NCBI GenBank assembly: GCA_026745465.1
Contig: JACYXH010000140.1
Span: forward strand, 12,501 to 76,500
DNA: 64,000 nt
From: Lota lota
Lineage: Eukaryota; Chordata; Actinopteri; Gadiformes; Lotidae
Direction of reading: 5' to 3'
Made by a program: the position numbers and the translations under genes. This document shows positions 1-13,062 of this stretch, one piece after another. Within the stretch, counting starts at the first letter, position 1; each line of letters starts with the position of its first letter. The notes beneath the pieces are model-generated. The model had not been told where the DNA came from, ran no database searches, and saw only the letters and a list, made by a program, of their open reading frames with translations.

Positions 1-1
1 G

Positions 2-36
2 ACACACACACACACACACACACATATATACACACA
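2..36 (+). repeat. (AC)n with TATA interruption
   Basis: Dinucleotide array cut by the window start. Confidence 0.9.
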
Positions 37-169
37 CCATTGTGTGCTTCAGTGGCAGTGAGTGCTCCACTCCCAGAGACAATAGCGGGACTTGACTCGT
101 CCCTTCACAGCATATTGCTGCTGTCATCCTCCTCCGCTGTTTATTTTAGGGGTGGGAGGGAGGCAGGGT

Positions 170-193
170 GGGGGGGGGGGGGGGGGGGGGGGG
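170..193 (+). repeat. Poly-G, 24 bases
   Basis: Uninterrupted G run. Confidence 0.9.
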
Positions 194-400
194 CAGGAGT
201 GTCACGGCCGTATTACAATATTATTTCTGAGGGACACATGAGGAGGAGCTGACATTCTAGATGTTGGGGCCAAACCAGGCCATGGTGAAGTCATTCCCTC
301 CTTTTTTATTATTATTGTAATAAAATCGGTATATACATTTTAAGGTCATGTACCATGGCATTTGTGGTGTTTTCTGGTGTTGGTATGTCTGTAAAACCTC

Positions 401-402
<2 letters not shown>

Positions 403-453
<51 letters not shown>
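403..453 (+). repeat. (GT)n microsatellite
   Basis: About 25 perfect units. Confidence 0.95.
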
Positions 454-454
<1 letters not shown>

Positions 455-599
455 ATGCATGTACGTGCGAGCGTGTGCGTGCGCAAAATGCCTTGATATA
501 AATTAACGCAAACATCTCGTGAAAACCATTTTAGAAATGGTAGGCAGCAGATATATTATATTAGAGATATTTTAGCTAATACTAAATCTTAACAAATGT

Positions 600-702
600 G
601 CATTATTCACCTAGCGGCCATCTTGGTACCATCTTGGTTCTAATGCAGTTGCCCAACCCAGCTAGCATTTAGACCCAGGATGTGTACTAGGGGAATAAAG
701 CC
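600..702. repeat. Degenerate copy of the same palindromic MITE-like element
   Basis: Left part CATTATTCACCTAGCGGCCATCTTGG with a repeated CCATCTTGGT, and right part GCTAGCATTTAGACCCAGGATG ... GGGAATAAAGCCCAT. These are inverted-repeat homologues of the arms at 28080-28264, without the G run. Confidence 0.5.
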
Positions 703-970
703 CATAGAGAGTGTTTGTGTTTATGTGTTTTGGTTTGTCCAGGGGGAGCGTCTGACAGAATTCCCATGTATCATGACCAACAAAGCATGCACACGCTCTG
801 TCTCATCATTTATCTGCCGTGTCAAGACAAAAACAACAAATAACAGAAGCAAAACAGTCTGAACACCCTGCATGTGTGTGTGCGTGTGCATCAGCGTGCG
901 TGTGTGTGTATGGGCCCCTGCCTCCCGAAGCCCTAAGTGGTCCGACTCCACTCAAACCTCCATCTGCAGT

Positions 971-972
<2 letters not shown>

Positions 973-1008
<36 letters not shown>
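973..1008 (+). repeat. Poly-G, 36 bases
   Basis: Uninterrupted run, one of the longest in the window; G-quadruplex prone. Confidence 0.9.
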
Positions 1009-1009
<1 letters not shown>

Positions 1010-1589
1010 GGGAGGGGGGAATGAATGGAGGGGTGACACGGCTCTGTGTCTCGTCTGAACAGAACAGCGTGGTCCCAATCCCAATACAACACGGTACCCC
1101 CACCCAACCCCACTCAGACCCCCACCTCTACAACCACCGCCACCGCCGCAACAATACCCCACGGCGAACAGTAGATGTCTCTTAATAGAAAAAAAAAGAA
1201 AAAAGAGTGAAGAGAAAAAAAGAAATCCCTTACACAATTTCCACATTGTCCGCCTTCTTTTGCTAAAGTCCCTGGGAGAGTCAGATGTCAGTGGCCTTGT
1301 CCTTTATCCCCTCTCCCCCCTCCCCCCACACACACCCACAACACCCCTTCACCCCCACAGACCCCCCCCCCACTACCACCCTCCACCCCCCGCCTCCACA
1401 CACAGCCTCATCCCTCTTTTTCTGAACGGTAAATTGGCTGGGGCCGCTGCAAAGCCGCGAGGTATTTCCATTGTGGGCCCCTCTCTCTGGCGGTGTGGCC
1501 CCGGCAGAGAGGCCCCGGCAGCGAGCGGGATGACCGAGCCGCGGATTTATGACCGTCGGCTACACGCCTTTTCAGCGGCCGGAGAAAGG

Positions 1590-1620
1590 AGGGGGAAGGG
1601 GAGGGGGAGGGGGAGGGGGG
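1590..1620 (+). repeat. (GGGGGA)n, quadruplex-prone
   Basis: GGGGAAGGGGAGGGGGAGGG has four or more G tracts with single-base loops. Confidence 0.7.
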
Positions 1621-1918
1621 ACAAGTGCCTACTTGTGTTTTGGGAGGCCCTGGTGCCTTTGAACTAGGAAGAAAAAATGATATCTAAAGGTACCAGCTCT
1701 GGATCACAAACTCCTCCTTTCTACCGTGGATTTCAGAAGAGCAAGAAAAGCTTTGGGTTATATATTACTATGATTATGATTATAATTATGATGATTGTTA
1801 CCATTATTATGGGGTGGATGGACGGAAGGGAGGGAGGGATTAGTGTTTTCAGTGTGGCCATGGCGGGGGACACAGACTCTGAAGGGACTCCCTGTGGAGA
1901 TCCTTGATTTGACTGCCT

Positions 1919-1976
1919 GTGTGTGTGTGTGTGTGTGTGTACGTGCGTGTGTGTGTGTGTGTGTGTGCGTGTGTGC
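1919..1976 (+). repeat. (GT)n with GTAC/GTGC interruptions
   Basis: Imperfect GT array. Confidence 0.9.
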
Positions 1977-2754
1977 ATACCGTTGTCGCTGCACAACAAG
2001 GCCGTAACAATGTGGAAGAGAAGCACATTAAGACAATGGTGGCTCTGGCCACAGAGCAAGACAGTGCAAGCATCCCTACGGAGCAGCCATGCAGGCGGGC
2101 ATCAACCCTCACCTCTGAAAGGGGAGATGGGGGGCAGGACCGGCCAGTGGTGGGGCTGGTCGTGGTGGGACAGCCATTCTGCACACCCGTCCGAGGGAGA
2201 AAAGGTCGGCACGGCTCCCGCCCCGGAGCAGGGTGAGGTGGGCGTCCTCTGGGGAGCGGAGGAGCAGGAGGAGGAGGAGTGGGGAGGCGACCAAGAGGCC
2301 GAGGTGGGGGGAGGAGTTGGGGTGTGGTAGTCGGCCACATCAGGGGCGAGGAGACCCGTGGGCCCTGGGCTGGAACGGGACCCCGGGTCTAGACTGGGGT
2401 CAAGTTCGTCGATGGCTGCCGCCATGTGGTTGTCCCGGCTCTGCCAGGGCGTGGAAACACAGCGCGGGTATTGGGAGGAGGGTGTTATGGGGGGGAGCGG
2501 GGAGTGTTGGCGGGCCAGGTCAGGGAGGGGGGGCCGGGAAGAGGAAGGGGAAGGGAGGAGGGGGGCGACTATGGCGTCTGGACACATCTGAGGGGGTGGC
2601 GCCGGTGAGTGATGCGGGAGAGATAGGGCCAACGAGGGGAGGAGAGGGGAGGGAGGCGGGCAGCCAGGTACCGGGTGGTCCTCTCCCGTTTCTGCTTTTA
2701 AACAAGGGAAAGGTGAAGGGGAAAACTGTTAAGCACACCGTCAAGTTGAGCATT

Positions 2755-2945
2755 TAAAGGGCCCCTACTTTATCACCAGGTGTGTAGCTATTTCGAGCCA
2801 ATTAAAATGACGATGGACAGATCAGGAATCACCAGCTGGTACAGTGAACTGGGTAGGCTGGTAGCTTGATCCATCCATCGTACATCTGGGTGGACACTCC
2901 CAAGTGTGATGTCACTAGAGGGTGGATTGTGAGATGGCTTGCAAT
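2755..2945 (+). repeat. Dispersed repeat copy (unnamed fish element)
   Basis: Shares AGGGCCCCTA, TTGATC...CAT..TACATCTGGGTGGA.ACTCCCA and GGTGGATT..GA with 48455-48602, in the same orientation. The family is not recognised. Confidence 0.5.
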
Positions 2946-3478
2946 GGCTGATCAACATCACACCGTGTGGTTAAATACAGGGTGCTTTAAATGACCCAAA
3001 ACACAACTAATTGAGCCAAGCAGAAAGCCATGTCATTGATGATAATTTATCCAACGATAATTGATGTACTGATGATGGCGCTGCCCATGGCTTTGACTGT
3101 AATCTTCATGTTTACTCTGTGTGGGTCATATGACGTGAGCTGGGGAGCCTCCCATAGCTCAAACCCATGGTTACGATCCGTGGTCTCTCTATTTGCAGTA
3201 CAGACAGTGGACGCCTACCCCCAGAGAGAGCACTGATCCTGCCGCTGGACAGGTCGGTGCTGCGGCTGAACTGGCTGGACCCGACCCGGCTGAAGTCAGA
3301 GAGGGAGGAGCCCGCCCCGGAGATCCTGCAGACCGGGGACACGCCCACACCTTCCTCTGGTTCCTCTGGTCCGATACGGTGCTGCTGGCGGTACACCCGG
3401 GACCCCCTCTCTGCCTCTGACCCCATCTCCCGAAGGTGTCCTACTCGCTGGGCTTCCGGCGAGGGCGGATGCGAAGAA

Positions 3479-3479
<1 letters not shown>

Positions 3480-3512
<33 letters not shown>

Positions 3513-3542
3513 GTGGTGGCGGCGGCGGTGGTGGTGGTGGTG
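3480..3542 (+). repeat. (GGY)n trinucleotide repeat in a GC-rich island
   Basis: Twenty-one GGC/GGT triplets. They would read as Gly, Val/Ala or Pro runs in the overlapping frames, none of which could be tied to a known protein. Confidence 0.85.
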
Positions 3543-4078
3543 ACGATGGGACGAATCGTCGGACGAATCCGCTTCTGGATCTTCTGGTGCCCTCGTCGCT
3601 GGAGGTGCTGTCGCGGACCGGATGGCTCTGGGGCGGTGCCGGGGTCATTCTGGGCCGGTCGGAGGGCGATCCCGCGTGCTTCAGAGGAGTTGAGAGACAG
3701 GGTACGACCACGGCAGAGCGTTGTCGACCAGACCCATCTCGCGACGGGAACCCGTCCTCCACGGAGGTCCGGGAAGCTGGGTGTGGGGACGGGTCGGGGA
3801 CGAGGAAGAGAGGGACACAGGACAACTGAGAGACGGCAACAAGAACCTCATGCAAGTCGGACAACAAAACACGTCATTTGAGGGATGTGGGTTATGATCA
3901 ATTGGACAGAACGTTCAAATCAAAAGCAGGCAACAACTAAACCAATCAGAAGCGGTGGTCGATAACGCCAATACAAGGTGCTGTTCACAAAGCCCAGCTC
4001 CAACAGGTTAAAACGGGCCAAACTAACAGCTTGCTCTGATTTAAACAGAGTGTATAGTTGTCATTCATCTACATGTGT

Positions 4079-4251
<173 letters not shown>

Positions 4252-4294
4252 TGCCAGTGACATATTCTTTCCCAGCTTCCTGAGTCGCGAGGCC

Positions 4295-4434
<140 letters not shown>

Positions 4435-4736
4435 CCCCCCTGCTGAGAGGCTTTGGCTTCTGACAAAGGGCAGAAAAGAAGTTACCCCTCCGAAGCAGCT
4501 GGCCGGTTCCCAAGCCCTGTTCCTCAATGGGTCGGCACTGAGACGGGCTCTCAGCCACACCTTAGTGGAACACGGGCCCGCTGGTTGGGCTGGGTCGGCT
4601 GTTATTATTCAGACTCTTTTCTCTGCGCCTTTGAGTTCACTGACAGGCAGGAGATGGTGTAGTGGCGCGTTGAAGCAAAATACAACATGTGTCCACTGAG
4701 TGAAAACTAAGTGAGAGTGGCACCTGTGGTGCCCTC

Positions 4737-5011
4737 ACTCGCTTTCCTCTGTCTCTCCCTCTCTTATCCCTCCCTCCATCCATCCATCCATCCATCTGGT
4801 GACTCTCTCCCTTTCCTCTCCGTCTCTCCGTCTCTTATCCCTCCCTCCATCCATCCATCCATCCATCCATCTGGTGACTCTCCCTTTCCTTTCCGTCTAT
4901 CCCCCTCTTATCCCTCCATCTATCTATCTGGTGCCCTCACTCCCTTTCCTCTATGTCTGTCTTGCTCTCTCCCTCTCTCTTATCTATCCGTCCATCCATC
5001 CATCCATCTAT
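4737..5011 (+). repeat. Minisatellite, about 4 units of about 70 bp with inner (CCAT)n
   Basis: Repeated block CTCTTATCCCTCC(ATCC)n ATCTGGTGACTC.CCCTTTCCT..GTCT; the inner CCAT number differs per unit. Confidence 0.8.
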
Positions 5012-5119
5012 TCTGTGTACACCGGTGTTTTGACAGTCTCATTAAACTGGTCGTTCCTCATTCCGCACATATCCTTTCATCTTGGCAAACATCAGCTCTG
5101 ACCAACCTCCAGCCACCAC

Positions 5120-5120
<1 letters not shown>

Positions 5121-5152
<32 letters not shown>
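5121..5152 (+). repeat. Poly-C, 32 bases
   Basis: Uninterrupted C run. Confidence 0.9.
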
Positions 5153-5378
5153 ACGTCTCTTGCCCTTGAGGCCAGCGGCGGCAGCGTGGAGGTGTGTGTG
5201 TGTGTGTGTAAGACAATGTGTTCCTGTGTGTCAGGGGTCCGGCAGCCCAGAGGAGTCAGAGGGAGGGGATAAAGGGAACACAGTGGAGAGCACATTGCTG
5301 CACGTCTTCATTCACAATAGACCCACCGCCGTCCCCATCTGTTGCACTTCTTGCCCACTCTGAGTATGTGTGTACCAA

Positions 5379-5454
5379 TCTGTGTGTGTGTGTGTGTATG
5401 TGCATATATGTGTGTTTATGTGTGTGTATGTACATGTGTGTGTGTTTATGTGTG

Positions 5455-5497
<43 letters not shown>

Positions 5498-5643
5498 ATT
5501 CATGTGTGTGCATATTCTTTGACATATGAAGACATGTCAGAGCACATACACACACACACACACACAGTGTTTCCCCAGGGGACAGCAGGGGGTCAAAGAT
5601 GATTGGGTGGAAGCCCAACGCCATATGCCACAATAATTAGAAC

Positions 5644-5694
<51 letters not shown>
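5379..5694 (+). repeat. GT array, then two CA arrays
   Basis: Interrupted GT/TATG at 5379-5512, (AC)n near 5547-5566 and perfect (CA)n at 5646-5694. The strands switch, giving foldback potential. Confidence 0.85.
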
Positions 5695-5697
<3 letters not shown>

Positions 5698-5875
5698 CTC
5701 TGGCCCATGGTCATGGTGCGACTGCTGGCTGTGTGGCTACAAGCAGGATGCCTGAGGAGAAATGCCTCCACATCCTAAGGCCCCTGAGGGCCCCTGAAAG
5801 GAGCGGGGGGCTGACGTGCTCCCAGCTCCTTTCTGAGGACCACCAGGAGGGCGGCGCTGTGGACACTTCCTGAGA

Positions 5876-6097
5876 TTGGAGAGGGAGAGAGAGAGGGGGA
5901 GAGAGACAGGGGAGAGGGAGGGAAAGGGAGAGATAGAGGAGGGGGAGAGATATATAGAGAGAGGGGGAGAGAGAGAAAGTGAAAGAGAGAGAGAAAGAGG
6001 GAGAGAGAGAAAGAGGGAGAGAGAAAGAGAAAGAGGGAGAGAGAGAAAGAGAAAGAGAAAGAGAAAGAGAAAGAGAAAGAGAAAGAGAAAGAGAAAA
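5876..6097 (+). repeat. (GA)n grading into (GAAA/GAGAAA)n
   Basis: Purine-only tract of about 220 bp, ending in regular GAAAGA hexamers. Confidence 0.9.
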
Positions 6098-7168
6098 TGA
6101 AAACAGTTCCATAGAGAAGAGGTGTGGAGTCAACAGAGTCAGCCTTCACTACCTGCAGGCATACGGGCCTTTAGGGAATGACATCCATGTATTCTACGGC
6201 TCTGGCCCTCGGTAGGAGGCTGATGTCTTGATTGGGTGCTCAGGACTGTGGGGGGTCTTGGGTCATCAGGCCAGGCCTTCATGTGGGACAGGAAACGCGG
6301 ACAGAATGACATGCATTGACTTTGACGGCTAGAGACCTGCAACAAAACACAACAAAAACATATTATGTATGATGTCACTACATTCACTGTTACCACACTG
6401 AGGAGAAAAGTCCTTAGTGTTGTAATGATGACTTGAGCAATGATTTCTTTCTCCACTCTCTTAAAAAGCTTGATTTCGGGCATGTTTTTTTCATGAGTAA
6501 TCATTAAATAAAATTATAAAGAATATAAAAAGACGCATTTAGTTAAACTTTGATAAAACACTGTTGAAATAAATATATATTTACGATGTATCTGCATTTC
6601 ACAATAGTAGGTCAATTATGATTAAGATTAAGTTTAAGTTGCACTTCCTACATTTTAAGTTCTCAATTATACTTTGTGTGTTTCCTGGTGCAACTAAGGT
6701 TTGGAATCCTACTTAGACCACAGACAATAAAAATACACGGAATTCAACTGGATTCATGGGAACACTAGTGCCCCCTTGTGTTGGAAATAAAGACAACACA
6801 CATCTCAGTAATAATAAAGTTCGAAATAATTTCTTTAGAATTCTTTAGAAATTAAACGCATAAATATATACGTATTTTGAGTGATACATAGATGGATAGA
6901 CAGAAAGATAGATAGATAGAGGGAGAGAGAGATGATTCATCAATATGACGGTAAAATAGTGGCATGGAGCCTTATGTTGCTCAGCCAGCACTAACCTTAA
7001 CAGAATAAACAGCTGTAAAAAGTATTACAATTATGATTGCATGTATAACCAAACATACACAGACGCTTTTGCTTGTGTTTTGTGTGGGTTTAAAGTAGCT
7101 TATCAAACGTATAACTTTTTTTATATCACATTTTTTATTCGTCTTTTTGGCTTCTAAGAATCAGTGAG

Positions 7169-7178
7169 CACACACACA

Positions 7179-7247
<69 letters not shown>
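7169..7247 (+). repeat. (CA)6 directly joined to (GT)33
   Basis: Self-complementary junction ACACACGTGTGT at 7176-7187. Confidence 0.95.
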
Positions 7248-7251
<4 letters not shown>

Positions 7252-7615
7252 CTATCCTCCAGCCTTCTCCTATCCAGTCCATTGCCTAGCCCCACCCATA
7301 AGCCAAACCAACATCAGACAGAAATAAATGAATAACAATGACATACTGAAACAGTCAAAACTCACCTATAATATATAATATCATATATAATTGCCCTTTA
7401 ACGAGGGAAAACTGTGTTGAGTATGAATTACTGAAGTTGTGATATAACTTCGGTGAATGCTATGGTTGGACACGAATAATTCATATAATGAAAACAGATC
7501 ATGGATGTAAATAGTCATGATGTTTACACTTAAACTGTATATTGTGCCGGCTGCTATAATGCCGTAGTGCTTAGTCCATAGCGCTGTCAGCACATTTGCG
7601 AGTGACGATAGCATA

Positions 7616-7621
<6 letters not shown>

Positions 7622-7694
<73 letters not shown>
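7622..7694 (+). repeat. (GT)n microsatellite
   Basis: About 36 perfect units. Confidence 0.97.
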
Positions 7695-7695
<1 letters not shown>

Positions 7696-8293
7696 CTTAA
7701 CGGTCACTGTCTGCAACTCAAACAGTGGAGGATCAAGCTAGTTTCTTCTTTTTTCCTCTCTAAATCCCAACACTGCTGCACCCCCCCCCCCTTATCACGC
7801 ACACACACCCCTCATCCCCCACCCCAACCACCACCTTCAGATCTGAGGGCTTTAAAAGAGATTTGCATTCTTGTAATGTAAAGAGGAGGGGAAAAAAAGT
7901 ACTGAAGTGAAAACATACAAAAACACACACGCACACGCACACACAAACACACAAAACAAAACACAGAGGGAACAAGAACAAGAGGCGGCGCGGGGCCTTT
8001 CTCCTCCTGGGCGCCCCTGGCACGCTCCCTCTACCCCTCCCCCCCAGACCGCAGCCTCACCCTGGGCCTCCTCATTACCCGTCACTCATCCTCCCTGAAA
8101 AGAGGGGGACCAGGGTGGGCTTTGCCTCCAGGAGAGAATGGGGTCCGGGCGAGTGTCACCCAGGCCCGGCTCCACCCACCACCATCAGTGTTCGACAGTG
8201 CAGGCCCGGACAAGCACTTTATTTTAAACCTCTGGGTCATCAAACAACAACAGCCTCTCTCCATTGACAAAAGGCTTCCATCTAATGCATAAG

Positions 8294-8317
8294 TACACAC
8301 AGACACACACACACACA

Positions 8318-8349
<32 letters not shown>

Positions 8350-8371
8350 CGTGCGCGCGCGTGTGTGTGCA
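8294..8371 (+). repeat. (AC)n-(ACGC)n-(GC)n-(GT)n compound array
   Basis: ACGC tetranucleotides, then GCGCGC and GTGTG: an alternating purine-pyrimidine tract that is a strong Z-DNA candidate. Confidence 0.85.
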
Positions 8372-9445
8372 CACAGAAGGAGAAGCCTGCCACGTACGCA
8401 CATGCATAATGTTCTTTGTTCTCTGGTTACGTTTGGCCCTCAGCAAACATGGACGCAATTATGAGAGAACGTTGTTTCCTGACAGCGTTCTTGTACCGCC
8501 TCGGACAACCTCTCCTGTTTCGTTCCTTTTTTCGCTCTACATAACTCTGCTCATGGTGTATAAAGCTAGGAATAAAGTCAGTTGTCTCGTTAGACGTTAC
8601 AGTGAACGTACAGCTGGGCAAAAACACTGGGGACATTCAATATGTTGTCTGCCGAACACTTTGAAAGAATTGTGATGAGTCTCTTCCCTTCTTGTAACAG
8701 AGCGGAGAGAGGTTATCTGCTACCTCTCAAAAAGCTGTACTTGACTTCTTGACAATGTCACTAGTAATGAAGAGATTTCAGTCACGGCAGGGTGCCATCG
8801 TAATTAGCAGTGCGTCACCCTTGACTTCATCTCCATTACAGGTAAGCACTCAAAGTAAAGTCTGCCATGTCTATATTGGCATATTTGGACATTGCTGGAG
8901 TTATATGAAGATTATGTAAAATTTTCTAGGAAGTTTGTTGTCAAATTCAATGTTCTTTATTTGCTGGATTGAAACAGCTGCATATTGTTCAAGCTGCTTG
9001 CTTGGAATTTGTGAACAACGTCAACAAAAATAGTAAAAACGAACTAAAGAAACTAGGTAGTACTAACCAACATCTACTAACTTCTTGACAATCATGACTG
9101 AAGCTGACACCACTGTCCTAACTTTCTGTCTTCAGGAACACCTTTCCCCCCCACTGAACTGCATTCTCCACCTCCACCCAAACATCTTACATCTTCCGTT
9201 AACGTCAGTTAATCCAAACAACAACTGTGTGTTCTAATTTCAACATTGATTTGAATCATTTAAAAACAGTGTAATCTTTCATGAAAACGAAAATATAAAA
9301 ACAAACCAAAGTAACCAGCGACTAGCTACTACTAACAAACCGTACTAACTTGACTACTAAAGACAGTGACTGAAGAATGCATTTCATCACGTATTGCTTA
9401 ACAAACAAAGACTTGAACCTGACCCCTTTTTAAGAGTGATGCTGG

Positions 9446-9501
9446 GTGGAGGTGGTGGTGGTGGTGGTGGTGATGGTGGTGGTGGTGGTGGTGGTGGTGG
9501 T
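9446..9501 (+). repeat. (GGT)n trinucleotide repeat
   Basis: About 18 units with one GAT variant. Confidence 0.9.
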
Positions 9502-9734
9502 AAACCCTGAGCCCCTACCATGCCCCCAGGAAGCAGGCGGACCTCCTGGCGTCGTGCGGCCCACACGCCTGCCCTGGGCCCACCAGAGCCAGTTAATGAC
9601 ATTAGCCAGCCTATTTGTGGTCAGCCGTTCCCCTTGTGATGGAGATGTACAACAAGTGGGACGGCGAGATGAATGTAGGAAGTGTATTAGTTAGTTAGTC
9701 AGAGTCCCAGATGGCCTGCAGGCCTTGGGACTGG

Positions 9735-9754
9735 CGTGTGTGTATGTGCACACA

Positions 9755-9792
<38 letters not shown>

Positions 9793-10030
9793 CTCTCCTC
9801 TCAACATCCACCGCCCATCCTACATCCTCCTTAACACAAACAACCATGCACACACACACACACACACACACACGCATGCCTGCAAGAACATAAGTACGCG
9901 CACACATACATATATATATACACATACACGCAATATATGTACAGACACCCACACTCAAACATCCCAAAACTTTGCATCACACGCACCGAACTGCACACAC
10001 ACACAGCCGCACAGCCACACACCCACACAG
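9735..10030 (+). repeat. CA-rich cluster
   Basis: Perfect (AC)n at 9758-9789 and 9848-9873 within longer CA/CATA-rich DNA. Confidence 0.8.
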
Positions 10031-10290
10031 GCACGTGTATCCTGGTTGAACTCTGTGACGGGGTGCAGAGACAGAAGTGTGTCTGTGCATCCCAGTGTCC
10101 ACACGGACAGAGAATTCCTCACAGAGAGAGAGAGAGAACCAACGAAGCATAAGGAAAGCCAGGCTTACGTCCTAACTAGGTTAAACCCAGGGAAAAAAGA
10201 AAGAAAGAATGGGGAAAAAAGGACAAAAACTAGTGACTTTCTTAAATCATGGAGATTTGTGTTTCTGCAAAGGGTTGTAATTAACTTTGT

Positions 10291-10306
10291 GGGGGGGGGG
10301 GGGGGG
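10291..10306 (+). repeat. Poly-G, 16 bases
   Basis: G run in a G/GT-rich stretch reaching 10480. Confidence 0.8.
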
Positions 10307-10579
10307 TTTGAGGAGTGCGCTGGGTGGGGGAGATAGGGGTGTGTGTCTGTGTGTGTGTGTGTTTGAGAGAGAGCAGGGGGGGTGTTGGTGTCGGAGTAGG
10401 TGGGTGGTGGTGATGGTGGGAGGGTGGAGGGAATGGGTGGAGGAGTCAGGGGGAGATGGGGTGGTGGAGGGGTCATGACAGTGGGGTGCATTGTGAAGTC
10501 CAGCGGATTCAGGGGAGTAAATCTGATTATCAGCTCGTGTCAGAAGCCAGGCTCAGATGCAGCTCAGCGTGCAGGGCAA

Positions 10580-10673
10580 CACACACACACACACACACAC
10601 GCCATCCCAAACCCCCTTCCACCAGCTCCACCCCACCCCCACCACTGCCTCACCCGTGCCCTCAGACTCTCCC

Positions 10674-10710
<37 letters not shown>
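10580..10710 (+). repeat. Two (AC)n arrays around a C-rich spacer
   Basis: Arrays at 10580-10600 and 10677-10710. Confidence 0.85.
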
Positions 10711-10711
<1 letters not shown>

Positions 10712-11020
10712 ATCCATTCTCCGACTTAGAAAATATGCCTCAGCCAATTAAAAAATGGGGTTCAGTATTTATACTCCTTTACATGGTCATGTAAAGCAGA
10801 CAAAACAAATTTTAACAACTAGAAAAAGACAAAAGAATAAGAGAAAAAGTAAATCCAGCCTTCATTTAAGTACGCCAATGAAACCCTGAAAAGACTGGCG
10901 GCCGCGCTGCACTCACTGAGTCAACAGCTGCTTTCACACCGCTGCCACGCCTCCTTGTTTGGCCACCTGTACCAGGGTGCTCGTTTTCCGGCACATTCTA
11001 ACCTCTCTCCCACACACACA

Positions 11021-11028
11021 CGCACAAG

Positions 11029-11067
<39 letters not shown>

Positions 11068-11073
11068 GCACAA

Positions 11074-11113
<40 letters not shown>
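11021..11113 (+). repeat. (AC)n with GCGCAC interruptions, two copies
   Basis: ACGCACAAGCGCGCAC occurs twice between AC runs, so the array arose partly by block duplication. Confidence 0.85.
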
Positions 11114-11114
<1 letters not shown>

Positions 11115-11364
11115 ATAACCACCGGTGTCCCTGGGTTACTGAGGTGTTGTGTGTGTCGCAGGTCTATAGGCATTGAGAGCCAACCAAACGCCTGCTGTAT
11201 ATATCTGTCTGTCTGCGTGCCTGTCTGCCCACGGTGTATGTCTGTCTGCCAGCCTTTCAGTTTGTTTGGACAGAGAACTGACGGCCGTAAACTTTCAAAG
11301 TTGGGATGAGATGGAAGAGGGGGGACATTTATTACCCGTTTCTTTGGGATGAAGTGAAAGAAGA

Positions 11365-11515
11365 TCGGGAGAGGAGGAGGACGATGAGAGTAGGAGGAGG
11401 AGAGAGAGAGTAGGAGGAGGAGGAGGAGGAGGAGGAGGAGGAGAGAGAGAGAGTAGGAGGAGGAGGAGGAGGAGGAGGAGGAGGAGGAAGGAGGAGGAGG
11501 AGAAGAGAAGAGGGG
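11365..11515 (+). repeat. (GGA)n/(GA)n purine tract
   Basis: Block AGGAGGAGGAGAGAGAGAGT is repeated; all-purine strand of about 150 bp, triplex prone. Confidence 0.85.
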
Positions 11516-11915
11516 GGATAGTAGGTAAAGAAGAGCGGTAGAGGGAGGAGGAGGAGAGGGAGGGAGGGGAGAAGGGGGACAGTAAGTAAAGAAGGTGAGG
11601 AATGGCGGTGCTTCAGACGGTCGCTTGGTGAACTTGGGGGTGAATGGCGAGGGGGTGGAATGTAAATGAGGGAAGGAGTGGGGGGGGGGGTTGCTGTTAA
11701 GGACTCCGCGGGCGTCTTTGGGCACCCCCCCCCCACCACCACCCCCGGGTGCCTCTCACTTGTTTGTTTTACCAGAGTCCGAGACAGGAAGCCAAGCAGC
11801 GCTGCTGTCCCCATGGCAACCACACTCTTCTGTTAATTGTGGGTCCCATCCACCATGCACCGCTCCCAGACTCCCCAAGAGAGGCAGTGGGGAGGGTGCT
11901 TTCTCTATGTCTCAC

Positions 11916-12043
<128 letters not shown>

Positions 12044-12409
12044 GGTTATGGTGGTGGCCTGCTCAGGTGAGTCCTAAAGACAAATATGTGATACATTTAT
12101 AGTGTTTAACTAGTGCATCCTTTATAGAGAGGAGTTGGAGTGCAAAGCGTTATAAACCCTAATAAATCCTTTATTATTAAACTATTGAAAGAATAAGTGG
12201 AGAATATATATATTTTTTCAATAATACAAGAAAGATAGAGCGTCCCTTTAGTTCTCTTAGGATATGCACATCTTATTAGATAATCAATCATCAATATGCA
12301 GTAATATTCATAATAAAGTTTATTGCTATACGTTGAGACCACTGGGAGACACGCTTAATTAGCAAACAGTAAATACAGACACTACAAATTGAATGGCGTC
12401 TTTTTGTGC

Positions 12410-12665
12410 GGTACTCAGATTTTATTGGTAAATATTATTGGTACTATTGTGGGGGATATTATTGGTACCAATATTGCTGGGATTATTAGTATTATTACTG
12501 GTACTTTTATGATAGGGACAATTATTGATTCTAGTATTGGTACTACTATTGGTTATATTATCTGTACTATTATTGATACTATATTTTAACTGTTATATCT
12601 GCACTATCAATTGTACTATTATCGGTAATATCATTGGAACCAATATTAGTACCAGCTATTATTGG
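12410..12665 (+). repeat. Degenerate minisatellite based on ATTATTGGTACT
   Basis: About 250 bp of variants of TATTATTGGTACTA. Its open frame reads as Ile/Gly/Thr-rich low complexity, so it is a repeat and not a gene. Confidence 0.7.
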
Positions 12666-12931
12666 TGTTCGTATCTAATATGTTAGATATATATCTAATC
12701 ATCTATTCTGTATACTCACAGGACAGCGGCTGAGTCCACGGTCCCACAGGACAGCCTTGCTCACAAAGGACACATACACGGGCCCCTGTGGACAAGAGGG
12801 AAAACAGAACTAGCACATCAAACAGGTACCAGGAGTTGTGTTTACACACACACACCCAACAACACGGCTTAACCCGGCCACCGTCCCCTTAATCTGCCGT
12901 GGACGGACGAGAGACACGGACGCGATACAAT

Positions 12932-13062
<131 letters not shown>

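Larger units (their letters stand above)
6098..9445. other. Intergenic, no gene seen
   Basis: AT-rich unique sequence at 6,200-7,160 and 8,400-9,440, with microsatellites between. GCCATCGTAATTAGCAG near 8,800 is a homeodomain-type motif cluster but is weak evidence. Confidence 0.4.

Noticed and set aside
12389..12589. 66-codon Ile/Gly/Thr-rich open frame resembling a membrane peptide
   Set aside because: It follows a degenerate ATTATTGGTACT minisatellite and has no start context or homologue.
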